Assembly (NCBI RefSeq): GCF_022414535.1
Contig: NZ_JADWYM010000002.1
Span: 62,001 to 126,000, forward strand
From: Streptomyces sp. MUM 2J
GTDB taxonomy: Bacteria > Actinomycetota > Actinomycetes > Streptomycetales > Streptomycetaceae
DNA length: 64,000 bases
Direction of reading: 5' to 3'
Shown piece by piece: positions 17,681-26,054 of the stretch (the first letter of the stretch is position 1; each line of letters starts with the position of its first letter). The translations under genes and the position numbers were made by a program. The notes beneath the pieces are model-generated. The model saw nothing but the letters and a program-made list of their open reading frames with translations, did not search any database and was not told the origin of the DNA.

Positions 17681-20077
17681 TCACGTCGGGAAGCGCCGGC
17701 CCACCCACCGCCACAGGTACTCCAGGGTGACCGCCCCCGCCACGGCGATGCCCACCGCGGTCCACGGCATCTGCACCCCGACCAGCTTGAGCGCGAAGAA
17801 GTGCTGGAGCCACGGTACGGCGAGGACGAGAAGGAACGCGCCGCCCATCGTGGCCACCAGCGTCACCCGCCACCAGGTGTAGGGGCGGGCGATGATCGCC
17901 AGCACCCACATCGAGATCAGGAACAGGGTGAGGGTGGCCGCGCTGGTCTCGGCGCCCAGTGAGCCCGAGCCGGTGTAGTGGTGGCGGGCGATCAGGTAGG
18001 TGACGAACGTGGCGGTCCCGGCGACCACGCCGCCCGGGATCGCGTACCGCATGACCCGCCGGACGAAGTGGGGCCGGGCCCGTTCCTTGTTGGGGGCGAG
18101 GGCGAGGAAGAAGGCGGGCACCCCGATGGTGAGGGTGGACAGCAGGGTCAGGTGCCGGGGCAGGAACGGGTACGGGACCTGCCAGAACACCACCAGCAGC
18201 GCCAGCAGTACCGAGTACGCCGTCTTCACCAGGAACAGCGTGGCCACGCGGGTGATGTTGCCGATGACCCGCCGGCCCTCGCCGACCACCGACGGCAGGG
18301 TGGCGAAGCTGTTGTCGAGGAGCACGATCTGCGCGACGGCCCGGGTCGCCTCGGAACCGGAGCCCATGGCGACACCGATGTCGGCGTCCTTCAGCGCGAG
18401 GACGTCGTTGACGCCGTCCCCGGTCATGGCGACCGTGTGCCCGCGCGACTGGAGCGCGCCGACCATGTCCCGCTTCTGCTGCGGGGTGACCCGCCCGAAG
18501 ACGGTGGCGTCGTCGAGTTCCCGGGCCATGCCCTCCCGGTCGGTGGGCAGCCGGCGCGCGTCCACGGCCGTTCCGGTCAGGCCGACCTTGGCGGCGACGG
18601 CGGAGACGGACACGGCGTTGTCGCCGGAGATGACCTTGGCGTGGACGTTCTGCTCGGCGAAGTAGCGCAGCGTGTCGGCGGCGTCGGGGCGCAGCCGCTG
18701 TTCCAGGACGATCAGTGCGGAGGGGCGGGCACCGCGGGCCACCTCGGGGTCGTCCAGGTCGCGCGCCGCCCGGGCCAGGAGGAGGACCCGCAGGCCCTGC
18801 CGGTTGAGCTGCTCGGTGTCGGCGAGGGCCGGGTCATCGGCGGGCAGCAGCACGTCGGGCGCGCCGAGCAGCCAGGTGCTGGACTCGCCGTCGCCCTCGC
18901 TGAAGGAGGCACCGCTGTACTTGCGGGCGGAGGAGAACGGCAGGGACTCGGTGCAGCGCCATTCGTCGCTGTCGGGGTAGGCGTCGATGATCGCCCGGAG
19001 GGAGGCGTTCGGGTGGGGGTCGGACTCGCCGAGCGCGCCGAGGGCCTTGCGCACGTCGGCCTCGTCGCCGTCCTTGAGCAGGCGCAGGCCGGTGACGTCC
19101 ATGCCGCCCTCGGTGAGGGTGCCGGTCTTGTCCAGGCAGACGGTGTCGACGCGGGCGAGTCCTTCGATGGCGGGCAGTTCCTGCACCAGGCACTGACGGC
19201 GGCCCAGCCGTATGACCCCTATCGCGAAGGCGACGGAGGTGAGGAGGACGAGCCCTTCCGGGACCATGGGGACGATGCCGCCGACGGTGCGGGCGACGGA
19301 GTTCTTCAGACCGTGTTCCTTGACGACGAGCTGGCTGATGACGAGGCCGATCGCGGTCGGCACCATCATCCAGGTGACGTACTTGAGGATGGTCGAGATG
19401 CCGGTGCGCAGCTCGGAGTGGACGAGCGTGAACCGGGACGCCTCCTCGGCGAGCTGGGCGGCGTAGGCTTCGCGGCCGACCTTGGTGGCCTGGAACGCGC
19501 CGCCGCCCGCGACGACGAAGCTGCCGGACATGACGGGGTCGCCGGGGTGTTTGACGACCGGGTCGGCCTCGCCGGTGAGCAGCGACTCGTCGATCTCCAG
19601 CCCGTCGGCCTCCACGCACCTGCCGTCGACCACGACCTTGTCGCCGGGTCCGATCTCGATGAGGTCGCCGAGCACGATCTCGGAGGTGGCGACGGCGACG
19701 GCGACCCCCGCGCGGCGCACGGTGGGCCGGGCCTCGCCGATCACGGCGAGGGAGTCGAGGGTCTTCTTCGCCCGCCACTCCTGGACGATGCCGATGCCGG
19801 TGTTCGCGATGATCACGAAGCCGAACAGGCTGTCCTGGATCGGCGCGACGACCAGCATGATCAGCCACAGCACGCCGATGATGGCGTTGAACCGGGTGAA
19901 GACGTTCGCCCGGACGATCTCGGCGAGGGACCGGCTGCTGCGCACCGGGACGTCGTTGACCTCGCCGCGTGCCACCCGTTCGGCGACCTGCGCGGCCGTG
20001 AGACCGCCCGCCGGCACCGACGGGACCGGGAGGGGGTGCCCGGCGTCCAGGTCCGCGCCCGCGTCGATGTGCGTCAT
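17681..20077 (-). CDS. P-type cation-transporting ATPase (CtpE-like)
   Basis: This 798-residue membrane ion pump carries the phosphorylation motif DKTGTLT near residue 315, the actuator motif LLTGEADPV, the hinge GDGVNDVLALKDADIG and the transmembrane motif PMVPEGL, which is characteristic of the CtpE group of actinobacterial P-type ATPases linked to calcium. There are about 8-10 hydrophobic helices, four of them after residue 630. No N-terminal heavy-metal CxxC domain is present. A divalent cation, most likely calcium, is the probable substrate by family. Confidence 0.9.
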   Translation of the reverse strand: MTHIDAGADLDAGHPLPVPSVPAGGLTAAQVAERVARGEVNDVPVRSSRSLAEIVRANVFTRFNAIIGVLWLIMLVVAPIQDSLFGFVIIANTGIGIVQEWRAKKTLDSLAVIGEARPTVRRAGVAVAVATSEIVLGDLIEIGPGDKVVVDGRCVEADGLEIDESLLTGEADPVVKHPGDPVMSGSFVVAGGGAFQATKVGREAYAAQLAEEASRFTLVHSELRTGISTILKYVTWMMVPTAIGLVISQLVVKEHGLKNSVARTVGGIVPMVPEGLVLLTSVAFAIGVIRLGRRQCLVQELPAIEGLARVDTVCLDKTGTLTEGGMDVTGLRLLKDGDEADVRKALGALGESDPHPNASLRAIIDAYPDSDEWRCTESLPFSSARKYSGASFSEGDGESSTWLLGAPDVLLPADDPALADTEQLNRQGLRVLLLARAARDLDDPEVARGARPSALIVLEQRLRPDAADTLRYFAEQNVHAKVISGDNAVSVSAVAAKVGLTGTAVDARRLPTDREGMARELDDATVFGRVTPQQKRDMVGALQSRGHTVAMTGDGVNDVLALKDADIGVAMGSGSEATRAVAQIVLLDNSFATLPSVVGEGRRVIGNITRVATLFLVKTAYSVLLALLVVFWQVPYPFLPRHLTLLSTLTIGVPAFFLALAPNKERARPHFVRRVMRYAIPGGVVAGTATFVTYLIARHHYTGSGSLGAETSAATLTLFLISMWVLAIIARPYTWWRVTLVATMGGAFLLVLAVPWLQHFFALKLVGVQMPWTAVGIAVAGAVTLEYLWRWVGRRFPT

Positions 20078-20281
20078 GCATTCGACGGTACGTGCGGATG
20101 TGCGGCTTCACCCGCCGAGTACCCGCAGAATCCGACTTGGGGAGGAGGGGGAATGCTGCGCCGGTAGGAGGCGCGTGGGGGCTCGTGCACCGGGCGGGTT
20201 CCTCCCGGGCCCGGTCGCGGCACGGGGGAGCCCGGGGGAGAGTCCCCCGTGTTCCGTGTGTTCCGTGCCCCTCCGGGGCGC

Positions 20282-20554
20282 TCAGGCGGTGGTCGTCTCC
20301 GTGCGGGCCGCCGCGGCCGCCCGCTTGAGGGCGGCGTCGCGCTTGCGGACGTACCAGATGCCGATCAGGCCGAGGCCGCCGCCGGCCAGGCAGGTCCACA
20401 GCCACCAGGTGTGGCCGTGGTCGTCGTACCAGCCGTAGAAGGGCAGCTGGACGAGGAAGAGGACGAACCAGACGATCGTGCCGCCGGTGATGGTGGCGAC
20501 CACGGGGCCCTCCAGGGGCTCCGGCGCCTCGTGCTTGGGGGTCCACTTCGCCAT
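20282..20554 (-). CDS. DUF2530 small membrane protein
   Basis: The 90-residue protein (start ATG 20554, MAKWTPKHEAPEPLEGP) has two hydrophobic helices (TIVWFVLFLVQLPFYGW and LWTCLAGGGLGLIGIWYV) joined by a His/Trp-rich loop, and a basic, alanine-rich C-terminus. This matches the actinobacterial DUF2530 family. Function is unknown. A frame extension of two codons (GTG 20560) is possible. Confidence 0.85.
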   Translation of the reverse strand: MAKWTPKHEAPEPLEGPVVATITGGTIVWFVLFLVQLPFYGWYDDHGHTWWLWTCLAGGGLGLIGIWYVRKRDAALKRAAAAARTETTTA

Positions 20555-20719
20555 GCGCACAGCTTACGAGGCGGCGGATCCGGACGGGCCGCGACCGGGG
20601 TCTTCGGGGCGGGACGCGTGCTCCGAAGGGGTCTACGCGCGGAGATGGTAATCAAGGAACCCATATGTTCATACTGAAACCCTTTGCCTCAGTCCACTTC
20701 TGTTCGTAGGAACGTATCA

Positions 20720-22171
20720 ATGCCCACCTCGGCCCCCGCCAAGGTCCCCGCGCCCGAGCAGCCGGGCAAGGCGCCCGCCCACGGCGCCCTCGACCGCTAC
20801 TTCAAGATCTCGGAGCGCGGCAGCACCCTGGCGCGCGAGGTCCGGGGCGGCTTCGCCACCTTCTTCGCGATGGCGTACATCATCGTGCTGAACCCGATCA
20901 TCCTGGGCAGCGCGAAGGACATGTACGGTCACCAGCTCGACAACGGCCAGCTGGTCACGGCCACCGCTCTGACGGCGGCCTTCACCACGCTGCTGATGGG
21001 CGTCATCGGCAACGTACCGATCGCGCTCGCCGCCGGCCTGGGTGTGAACTCGGTCGTCGCGCTCCAGCTCGCCCCGCGCATGTCCTGGCCGGACGCCATG
21101 GGCATGGTGATCCTGGCGGGCTTCGTCGTGATGCTCCTCGTCGCCTCCGGCCTGCGTGAACGCGTCATGAACGCCGTGCCGTTCAGCCTGCGCAAGGCCA
21201 TCTCGATCGGTATCGGCCTGTTCATCATGCTGATCGGCCTGGTCGACTCCGGCTTCGTCAGCCGCATCCCGGACGCCGCTCACACCACGGTCCCGCTCCA
21301 GCTCGGCGGCGACGGTCACCTCAACGGCTGGCCGGTGCTCGTCTTCGTGCTCGGTGTCCTGCTCACGCTGGCGCTCATCGTGCGCAAGGTGTCCGGGGGG
21401 ATCCTCATCTCGATCGTCACGATGACGGTCCTCGCGGCGATCATCGACGCCGTGGCGACGGTGCCCTCCTGGGGCCTGACGACGCCCCACTGGCCCGGCA
21501 ACCCGGTCGCCACGCCCGACTTCGGCCTGGTCGGGCAGGTCAGCCTGTTCGGCGGCTTCGGCAAGGTCGGTGTGCTGACCGGCTTCCTGTTCGTGTTCAC
21601 CGTCCTGCTCTCCTGCTTCTTCGACGCCATGGGCACGATCATGGGCGTCTCCGACGAGGCCGAGCTCACCGATGCCCAGGGTCATATGCCCGGCATCAAC
21701 AAGGTCCTGTTCGTCGACGGTTTCGCCGTCGCCGCGGGCGGTGCCAGCTCCTCCTCGGCCACCACCTGCTTCGTGGAGTCCACGGCGGGTGTCGGCGAGG
21801 GCGCGCGCACCGGTTTCGCCAACGTGGTCACCGGCGCGCTGTTCGGTGCGGCCCTGTTCCTGACGCCCGTCGCCACGATGGTCCCGTCCCAGGCGGCCAC
21901 CCCCGCCCTGGTCGCGGTCGGCTTCCTGATCCTGGCCGGTTCGGTCAAGGAGATCGACTGGGCCGATCACACGCTCGCGATACCGGCGTTCGTGACCATG
22001 CTGATGATGCCGTTCACCTACTCGATCACCAACGGCATCGGCATGGGCTTCATCACCTTCACGGTGCTGCGCCTGGCGGCCGGCCGGGCCCGGGAGGTCC
22101 CGGTGGCGATGTACGTGGTCTCGGCGGTGTTCGCCTTCTCCTACCTGATGCCGGCTCTCGGCCTGCTGTGA
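20720..22171 (+). CDS. NCS2-family purine permease (AzgA/guanine-hypoxanthine type)
   Basis: This 483-residue inner-membrane nucleobase:cation symporter begins with the subgroup signature ALDRYFKISERGSTLAREV followed by GGFATFFAMAYIIVLNP. Further conserved stretches are AAGLGVNSVVAL, LSCFFDAMGTIMGVSDEA and the serine-rich SSATTCFVESTAGVGEGARTG, all characteristic of adenine/guanine/hypoxanthine transporters. ATG 20720 has TAGGAACG upstream. The 60 bases before the gene are unusually AT-rich (about 20640-20700), as expected of a promoter. Confidence 0.93.
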   Translation: MPTSAPAKVPAPEQPGKAPAHGALDRYFKISERGSTLAREVRGGFATFFAMAYIIVLNPIILGSAKDMYGHQLDNGQLVTATALTAAFTTLLMGVIGNVPIALAAGLGVNSVVALQLAPRMSWPDAMGMVILAGFVVMLLVASGLRERVMNAVPFSLRKAISIGIGLFIMLIGLVDSGFVSRIPDAAHTTVPLQLGGDGHLNGWPVLVFVLGVLLTLALIVRKVSGGILISIVTMTVLAAIIDAVATVPSWGLTTPHWPGNPVATPDFGLVGQVSLFGGFGKVGVLTGFLFVFTVLLSCFFDAMGTIMGVSDEAELTDAQGHMPGINKVLFVDGFAVAAGGASSSSATTCFVESTAGVGEGARTGFANVVTGALFGAALFLTPVATMVPSQAATPALVAVGFLILAGSVKEIDWADHTLAIPAFVTMLMMPFTYSITNGIGMGFITFTVLRLAAGRAREVPVAMYVVSAVFAFSYLMPALGLL

Positions 22172-22317
22172 GCCGGAGGCTCGGCGGAGCGGAGGTCTGG
22201 CGGGGACGGCGGTCTGCCGTGACGGTCAGGCGGGTGCGGCGGCCGCGGGTGCGCCCGCTGCGCCCGGCACCCGTGGTCCCGTGTGGGGGCCGCCCGTGCC
22301 CGGGGTGACCCCGTGCC

Positions 22318-22506
22318 TCAGGTGACCCCGTAGAACTTCTCCGTCTCCTCGACGGCGGACTGGAACCGCTCGTCGAAGTCATCCCGAACGAGCGTCCGGA
22401 CGACATAGTCCTGGACGCTCATTCCTCTCTTGGCCGCGTGGTCCCGGAGCCTTTCGAGCAGCTCCCCGTCTATCCGCAGGCTGAGCACAGTGGTCCCCAT
22501 GCCCAT
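22318..22506 (-). CDS. ribbon-helix-helix (CopG/Arc-like) protein
   Basis: The small protein (62 residues) has an N-terminal beta strand TTVLSLRIDGELLERL and two helices (LRDHAAKRGMSVQDYVVRTL), the ribbon-helix-helix DNA-binding fold. The C-terminal RDDFDERFQSAVEETEKFYGV segment is acidic and aromatic, like antitoxin tails. No toxin gene is adjacent, so an orphan regulator is more likely. Two ATGs (22506 and 22500) are possible starts; neither has a clear ribosome binding site. Confidence 0.7.
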   Translation of the reverse strand: MGMGTTVLSLRIDGELLERLRDHAAKRGMSVQDYVVRTLVRDDFDERFQSAVEETEKFYGVT

Positions 22507-22641
22507 GAGGGTCGCGGCAGCGTTCGGGCCGGTGTGTCACGTTCCGCTCTTTGATCACCCATATGAGTGAAGCGATGCGTCAGTGGTCAGCGTCACGGGC
22601 ATCACCCCCGCCCCGAGTGGTCGTTAGTCAGAGTAATGAGT

Positions 22642-22654
22642 TAGGTTAAAGAAC
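22642..22654 (+). promoter_or_regulatory. -10 element of a probable leaderless marR promoter
   Basis: TAGGTT at 22642-22647 is followed by seven bases and then the ATG of the MarR gene, and there is no Shine-Dalgarno sequence. The GTTAG motif occurs twice nearby (about 22623 and 22640), which could be operator half-sites for MarR itself. Confidence 0.45.
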
Positions 22655-23092
22655 ATGCCGGACCTCACCCATGGCGACGACGCTGCCGCCGTGAACTCCC
22701 TGCGCTCCGCCGTGATGCGGCTGTCCCGTCGGCTCAAGCACCAGCGCGTCGACGAGTCCCTCAGCCCCACCGAGATGTCGGTGCTCGGCACGCTGTCCCT
22801 CTGCGGCCAGGCCACCCCCGGTGAACTCGCCCGCAAGGAGCACGTCCAGCCGCCGTCGATGACCCGCATCGTCGCGTTGCTCGAATCCAAGGGGCTCGTC
22901 AAGCTGGAGCCGCACCCCGAGGACCGGCGCCAGAAGGTCGTCACCAAGACCGAACAGGCCGAGGTGATGCTCGCCGAGAGCCGCCGCAAGCGGAACGCCT
23001 TCCTGGCCACCCTGGTCGAGGACCTCGACGAGGACGAGTGGGAGAAACTCCGCGCCGCCGCCCCCGTCCTGGAGAAGCTCGCACACCTGTAA
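22655..23092 (+). CDS. MarR-family transcriptional regulator
   Basis: The 145-residue winged-helix regulator has a dimerisation helix at residues 10-30, the recognition region (TPGELARKEHVQPPSMTRIVALLE) near residues 62-86 and the wing EPHPEDRRQKVVT. It lies 27 bp upstream of an MFS exporter gene, the common MarR/efflux arrangement, so it probably represses both until a small molecule binds. Confidence 0.92.
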   Translation: MPDLTHGDDAAAVNSLRSAVMRLSRRLKHQRVDESLSPTEMSVLGTLSLCGQATPGELARKEHVQPPSMTRIVALLESKGLVKLEPHPEDRRQKVVTKTEQAEVMLAESRRKRNAFLATLVEDLDEDEWEKLRAAAPVLEKLAHL

Positions 23093-23119
23093 GTACGTCG
23101 CGCTAGGAGGCGAAGCCTT

Positions 23120-24466
23120 TTGAGTCCGGGATCCGGAGCACCTTCCGCACCCGCACCGACCGTCCCCCCTACCTCCACCTCCCGCACCTCCTCGATGTTC
23201 AGCTCGCTGAAGATCAGGAACTACCGCCTCTTCTTCGTCGGCCAGGTCGTCTCCAACACCGGTACCTGGATGCAGCGCATCGCCCAGGACTGGCTGGTGC
23301 TCAGCCTCACCGGCTCGGCCACCGCCGTCGGTGTCACCACCGCCCTGCAGTTCCTGCCGATGCTCCTGTTCGGGCTCTACGGCGGGGTCCTCGTCGACCG
23401 CCTGCCCAAGCGCCGCACGCTGCTGTTCACCCAGTCCGCCATGGCCGCCACGGGCCTGGCGCTGGCCGCACTGACCCTCACCGGGCTCGTCCAGGTCTGG
23501 CACGTCTACCTCGCCGCGTTCCTCGCCGGCCTCGCCACGGTCGTCGACAACCCGGCCCGCCAGTCCTTCGTCTCCGAGATGGTCGGACCCGACCAGCTGC
23601 AGAACGCCGTCAGCCTCAACTCCGCGAACTTCCAGTCCGCCCGCCTCGTCGGCCCCGCCGTCGCCGGCCTGATGATCACCGGCGTGGGCACCGGCTGGGC
23701 GTTCCTCTTCAACGGCCTGTCCTTCCTCGCCCCCATCACCGGCCTGCTGCTGATGCGGGCCCGTGAACTGCACGTCGTCGACCGCGCCCCGCGCGGAAAG
23801 GGACAGCTGCGTGAAGGCCTGCGCTACGTCGCCGGGCGCCCGGAACTCATCTGGACGATCACCCTGGTGGGCTTCATCGGCACGTTCGGCTTCAACTTCC
23901 CGGTCTACCTGTCCGCCTTCGCCGACGACGTCTTCCACGCCGGAGCCGGCACCTACAGCCTCTTCAACACCCTCATGGCCGTCGGCTCCCTCGCCGGTGC
24001 CCTGCTCGCCGCGCGGCGCGGCACCGCGCGGATGCGGGTCCTGATCGCGGCGGCCATGACCTTCGGCGCCCTGGAGGCGGTCGCCGCCCTTGCCCCGTCA
24101 CTGTGGCTGTTCGCCCTGCTCATGGCCCCGATCGGGATGTTCGGCATGACCGTCAACGTCACTGCCAACACCAGCGTTCAGATGGCGACCGACCCGGCCA
24201 TGCGCGGCCGGGTCATGGCCCTGTACATGATGGTGTTCATGGGCGGCTCGCCGGTCGGCGCGCCCATCGCCGGATGGATCACCGACGCCTACGGCGTCCG
24301 GGCGGGCCTCGCCGTCGGCGGCGCGATCTCCGTCCTCGCCGCCGCGGGCATCGGCCTCGCCCTGGCCCGGGTCGGCGGCCTGCGCCTGTCGGTCGGCTGG
24401 AACGGCGGCCACCCGCACGTCCGCTTCGTCCCGCGCGAGCGGCGGGAGGAGCCGGTGGCGGTGTGA
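23120..24466 (+). CDS. MFS exporter (MFS_3/EntS-like)
   Basis: The 448-residue transporter has a Thr/Pro/Ser-rich N-terminus, then about 12 helices starting at YRLFFVGQVVSNTGTWMQRIAQDWLVL. Other family motifs are VDRLPKRRTL and LATVVDNPARQSFVSEMVG, typical of the MFS_3 group that includes siderophore and drug exporters. TTG 23120 is chosen because a perfect AGGAGG (23105-23110) lies nine bases upstream. It is co-transcribed with the MarR gene. Confidence 0.92.
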   Translation: MSPGSGAPSAPAPTVPPTSTSRTSSMFSSLKIRNYRLFFVGQVVSNTGTWMQRIAQDWLVLSLTGSATAVGVTTALQFLPMLLFGLYGGVLVDRLPKRRTLLFTQSAMAATGLALAALTLTGLVQVWHVYLAAFLAGLATVVDNPARQSFVSEMVGPDQLQNAVSLNSANFQSARLVGPAVAGLMITGVGTGWAFLFNGLSFLAPITGLLLMRARELHVVDRAPRGKGQLREGLRYVAGRPELIWTITLVGFIGTFGFNFPVYLSAFADDVFHAGAGTYSLFNTLMAVGSLAGALLAARRGTARMRVLIAAAMTFGALEAVAALAPSLWLFALLMAPIGMFGMTVNVTANTSVQMATDPAMRGRVMALYMMVFMGGSPVGAPIAGWITDAYGVRAGLAVGGAISVLAAAGIGLALARVGGLRLSVGWNGGHPHVRFVPRERREEPVAV

Positions 24467-24520
24467 GGGCTCCCGGGGGACCCGGATCCTGTCCCGGATC
24501 CCCCGCGGGTGCCGCGACAC

Positions 24521-24610
24521 CTCCCACGCACGCGCGCACGGAGGGACCACCCGGGACCAGGAGACGGAGAAGCGGTAGGCGCTCCCACGCACGCGCGCAC
24601 GGAGGGACCA
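24521..24610. repeat. 29-bp perfect direct repeat, 61-bp period
   Basis: Identical copies lie at 24521-24549 and 24582-24610 (beginning CTCCCACGCACGCG and ending GGAGGGACCA). The second copy ends with the GGAGGGA that serves as ribosome binding site for thpR. The first copy has no start codon at the equivalent distance. Confidence 0.9.
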
Positions 24611-24617
24611 TCGAGTC

Positions 24618-25190
24618 ATGAGACTCTTCGCCGCCGTGCTCCCGCCGGCCGCCGCCGTAGAGGAGCTCGCCGCCGCCGTGGCCGCGCTGAGGCAGCTCCC
24701 CGGTGCCGACGCCCTGCGCTGGACCGGCCGCCCCGGCTGGCACGTCACCCTCGCCTTCTACGGTGAGGTCGACGACGTCGTCGTCTCCGAGCTGTCGGCC
24801 CGGCTGGAGCGGGCCGCCCACCGCACGGGCCCCTTTCCGCTCGCGCTGAGCGGCGGCGGCCAGTTCGGGCGCGGCAGGGCGCTGTGGGCCGGCGCCGACG
24901 GCGACCTGGCGGCCCTGCGGCTGCTGGCCTCACGGTCCGAGTCCGCGGCGCGCAGGGCGGGCCTGGCACGGGAGGAGCACCGCCGCTACAGGGCTCACCT
25001 GACGCTCGCACGCAGCCGCACCGCGGTGGACGTGCGGGCGCATGTCGAGGTGCTGCGCGAGTTCTCCGGCCGCGCCTGGACGGTGCGCGACCTGGCCCTG
25101 GTCCGCAGCCACCCGCCGCGCTCGGGGACGCCGGGCGAGCAGCCCCGCTACGAGGCGGTCGCGCGCTGGCCACTCGGTGGCGCCGGTTAG
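24618..25190 (+). CDS. thpR: RNA 2',3'-cyclic phosphodiesterase
   Basis: This 2H phosphoesterase of 190 residues hydrolyses 2',3'-cyclic phosphate ends (historically called 2'-5' RNA ligase). Both catalytic motifs are present: HVTLAF near residue 42 and HLTLAR near residue 135. The N-terminal MRLFAAVLPP strand is typical. ATG 24618 is preceded by GGAGGGA within the direct repeat. The C-terminal strand region LALVRSHPPRSGTPG also matches the family. Confidence 0.92.
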   Translation: MRLFAAVLPPAAAVEELAAAVAALRQLPGADALRWTGRPGWHVTLAFYGEVDDVVVSELSARLERAAHRTGPFPLALSGGGQFGRGRALWAGADGDLAALRLLASRSESAARRAGLAREEHRRYRAHLTLARSRTAVDVRAHVEVLREFSGRAWTVRDLALVRSHPPRSGTPGEQPRYEAVARWPLGGAG

Positions 25191-25200
25191 GCTTTTTCCC

Positions 25201-25290
25201 GTGGACCCGAAGACCCGGAACCGGATCATGGCCGGCGCGCTCGTGCTGATGTTCGTGGTGGTGATCGCGGCCGCGGCAGTCAGGAGGTAG
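25201..25290 (+). CDS. 29-residue single-helix membrane peptide
   Basis: The frame GTG 25201 to TAG 25290 encodes VDPKTRNRIMAGALVLMF, then VVVIAAAAVRR: a basic N-terminus, one transmembrane helix and an arginine end. It starts 10 bp after the thpR stop and may be co-translated with it. Its charge layout and codon use look real. No family is recognised. Confidence 0.5.
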   Translation: MDPKTRNRIMAGALVLMFVVVIAAAAVRR

Positions 25291-25565
25291 ACCGCCCGCC
25301 GGCACCGCCCGGCGGCGACTGCCGTGCGAGGGCCTCCGGGTACGACATCCGACACGGCCCCAGGCCCGCGAGGATCTGCACGGGCCCAAGGCCGGGCCGA
25401 AACCGGCCGCCGTGACCGATGCCATAAGCCGGAGAACCTCGCAGATCCCCGGCGGGGCGCCCTCGTTGATCAGGGGCACCCGACAGCTTGATCACGGCGA
25501 CGCAGCACGGAGCCGCAGCGGTGCGGGGCGGAGCCAGCCACCTGCTGCGCTGCGGCTCCGCACGC

Positions 25566-26054
25566 CTACCGTCCGACGGTGATTGCCCATCGGACGCGGG
25601 ACGGGGCGTTCACCCTCACCGTTCCGTGTGTGCGGTTGGTCTTCAGATCCAGTTGGTTGAAGGTGCTGCTGACCTCCCCGTCCACGCATTCAAGGGGAAA
25701 GCTCAGACCGACGGGATCCACTGAGACGGTCAGCTTTCCTTCGCCCTGGCAGTTCACCAGGACCGATAGTGCGCCAGCCTTGATCCCGCCCCGGATTTCC
25801 ATCTCTTGGTTGCCGCTGGCGTTCGCTGTCTGTGCGACCACTTCTCCTGCGGGAAGGACCGGCGCCTTGGCCACGGTCTCCCCGGCAACGTTCTCGGCGC
25901 GGTCGGATGCCGGGGTTCCTGACGGCGAGGATGAGGCACCCGGCATGGGCGTGTGGGTGGAGTGCGCGGCGTCGTCCTGGGCGCTGGTGCAGCCGGGCAG
26001 TGTGAGGACGGCGGACAGCACACCTGCTGTTGTGATGACCCTCAGCCTTCCCAC
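25566..26054 (-). CDS. secreted lipoprotein, unknown function
   Basis: The 162-residue protein has a signal sequence with lipobox (VLTLPGC, lipidated Cys22), a Ser/Thr/Pro-rich linker to about residue 60, then a beta-rich domain (EMEIRGGIKAGALSVLVNCQG to HGTVRVNAPSRVRWAITVGR). Two cysteines (in VNCQG and LECVDG) may form a disulfide. GTG 26054 overlaps the end of the preceding gene by 13 bp, so the pair is translationally coupled. GC content is visibly lower than in the surroundings, a sign of transfer. The 275 bp downstream (25291-25565) show no gene I can recognise. Confidence 0.75.
   Translation of the reverse strand: MGRLRVITTAGVLSAVLTLPGCTSAQDDAAHSTHTPMPGASSSPSGTPASDRAENVAGETVAKAPVLPAGEVVAQTANASGNQEMEIRGGIKAGALSVLVNCQGEGKLTVSVDPVGLSFPLECVDGEVSSTFNQLDLKTNRTHGTVRVNAPSRVRWAITVGR

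Noticed and set aside
17978-20167. 729-codon plus-strand frame opposite the P-type ATPase gene
   Set aside because: Asp/Gly/His-rich shadow; the minus strand has DKTGT and the other P-type motifs.
22641-22649. TTAGGTTA, which looks like an IdeR/DmdR iron box before the MarR gene
   Set aside because: Only the left half of the 19-bp consensus is present; the right half (CACCTAA) is missing, so I do not call an iron box.
25291-25565. Minus-strand frames reading GICEVLRLMASVTAAGF and ILAGLGPCRMSYPEALARQ
   Set aside because: They lie in different frames, lack a start with ribosome binding site and match no family I recognise; the stretch is left as non-coding.
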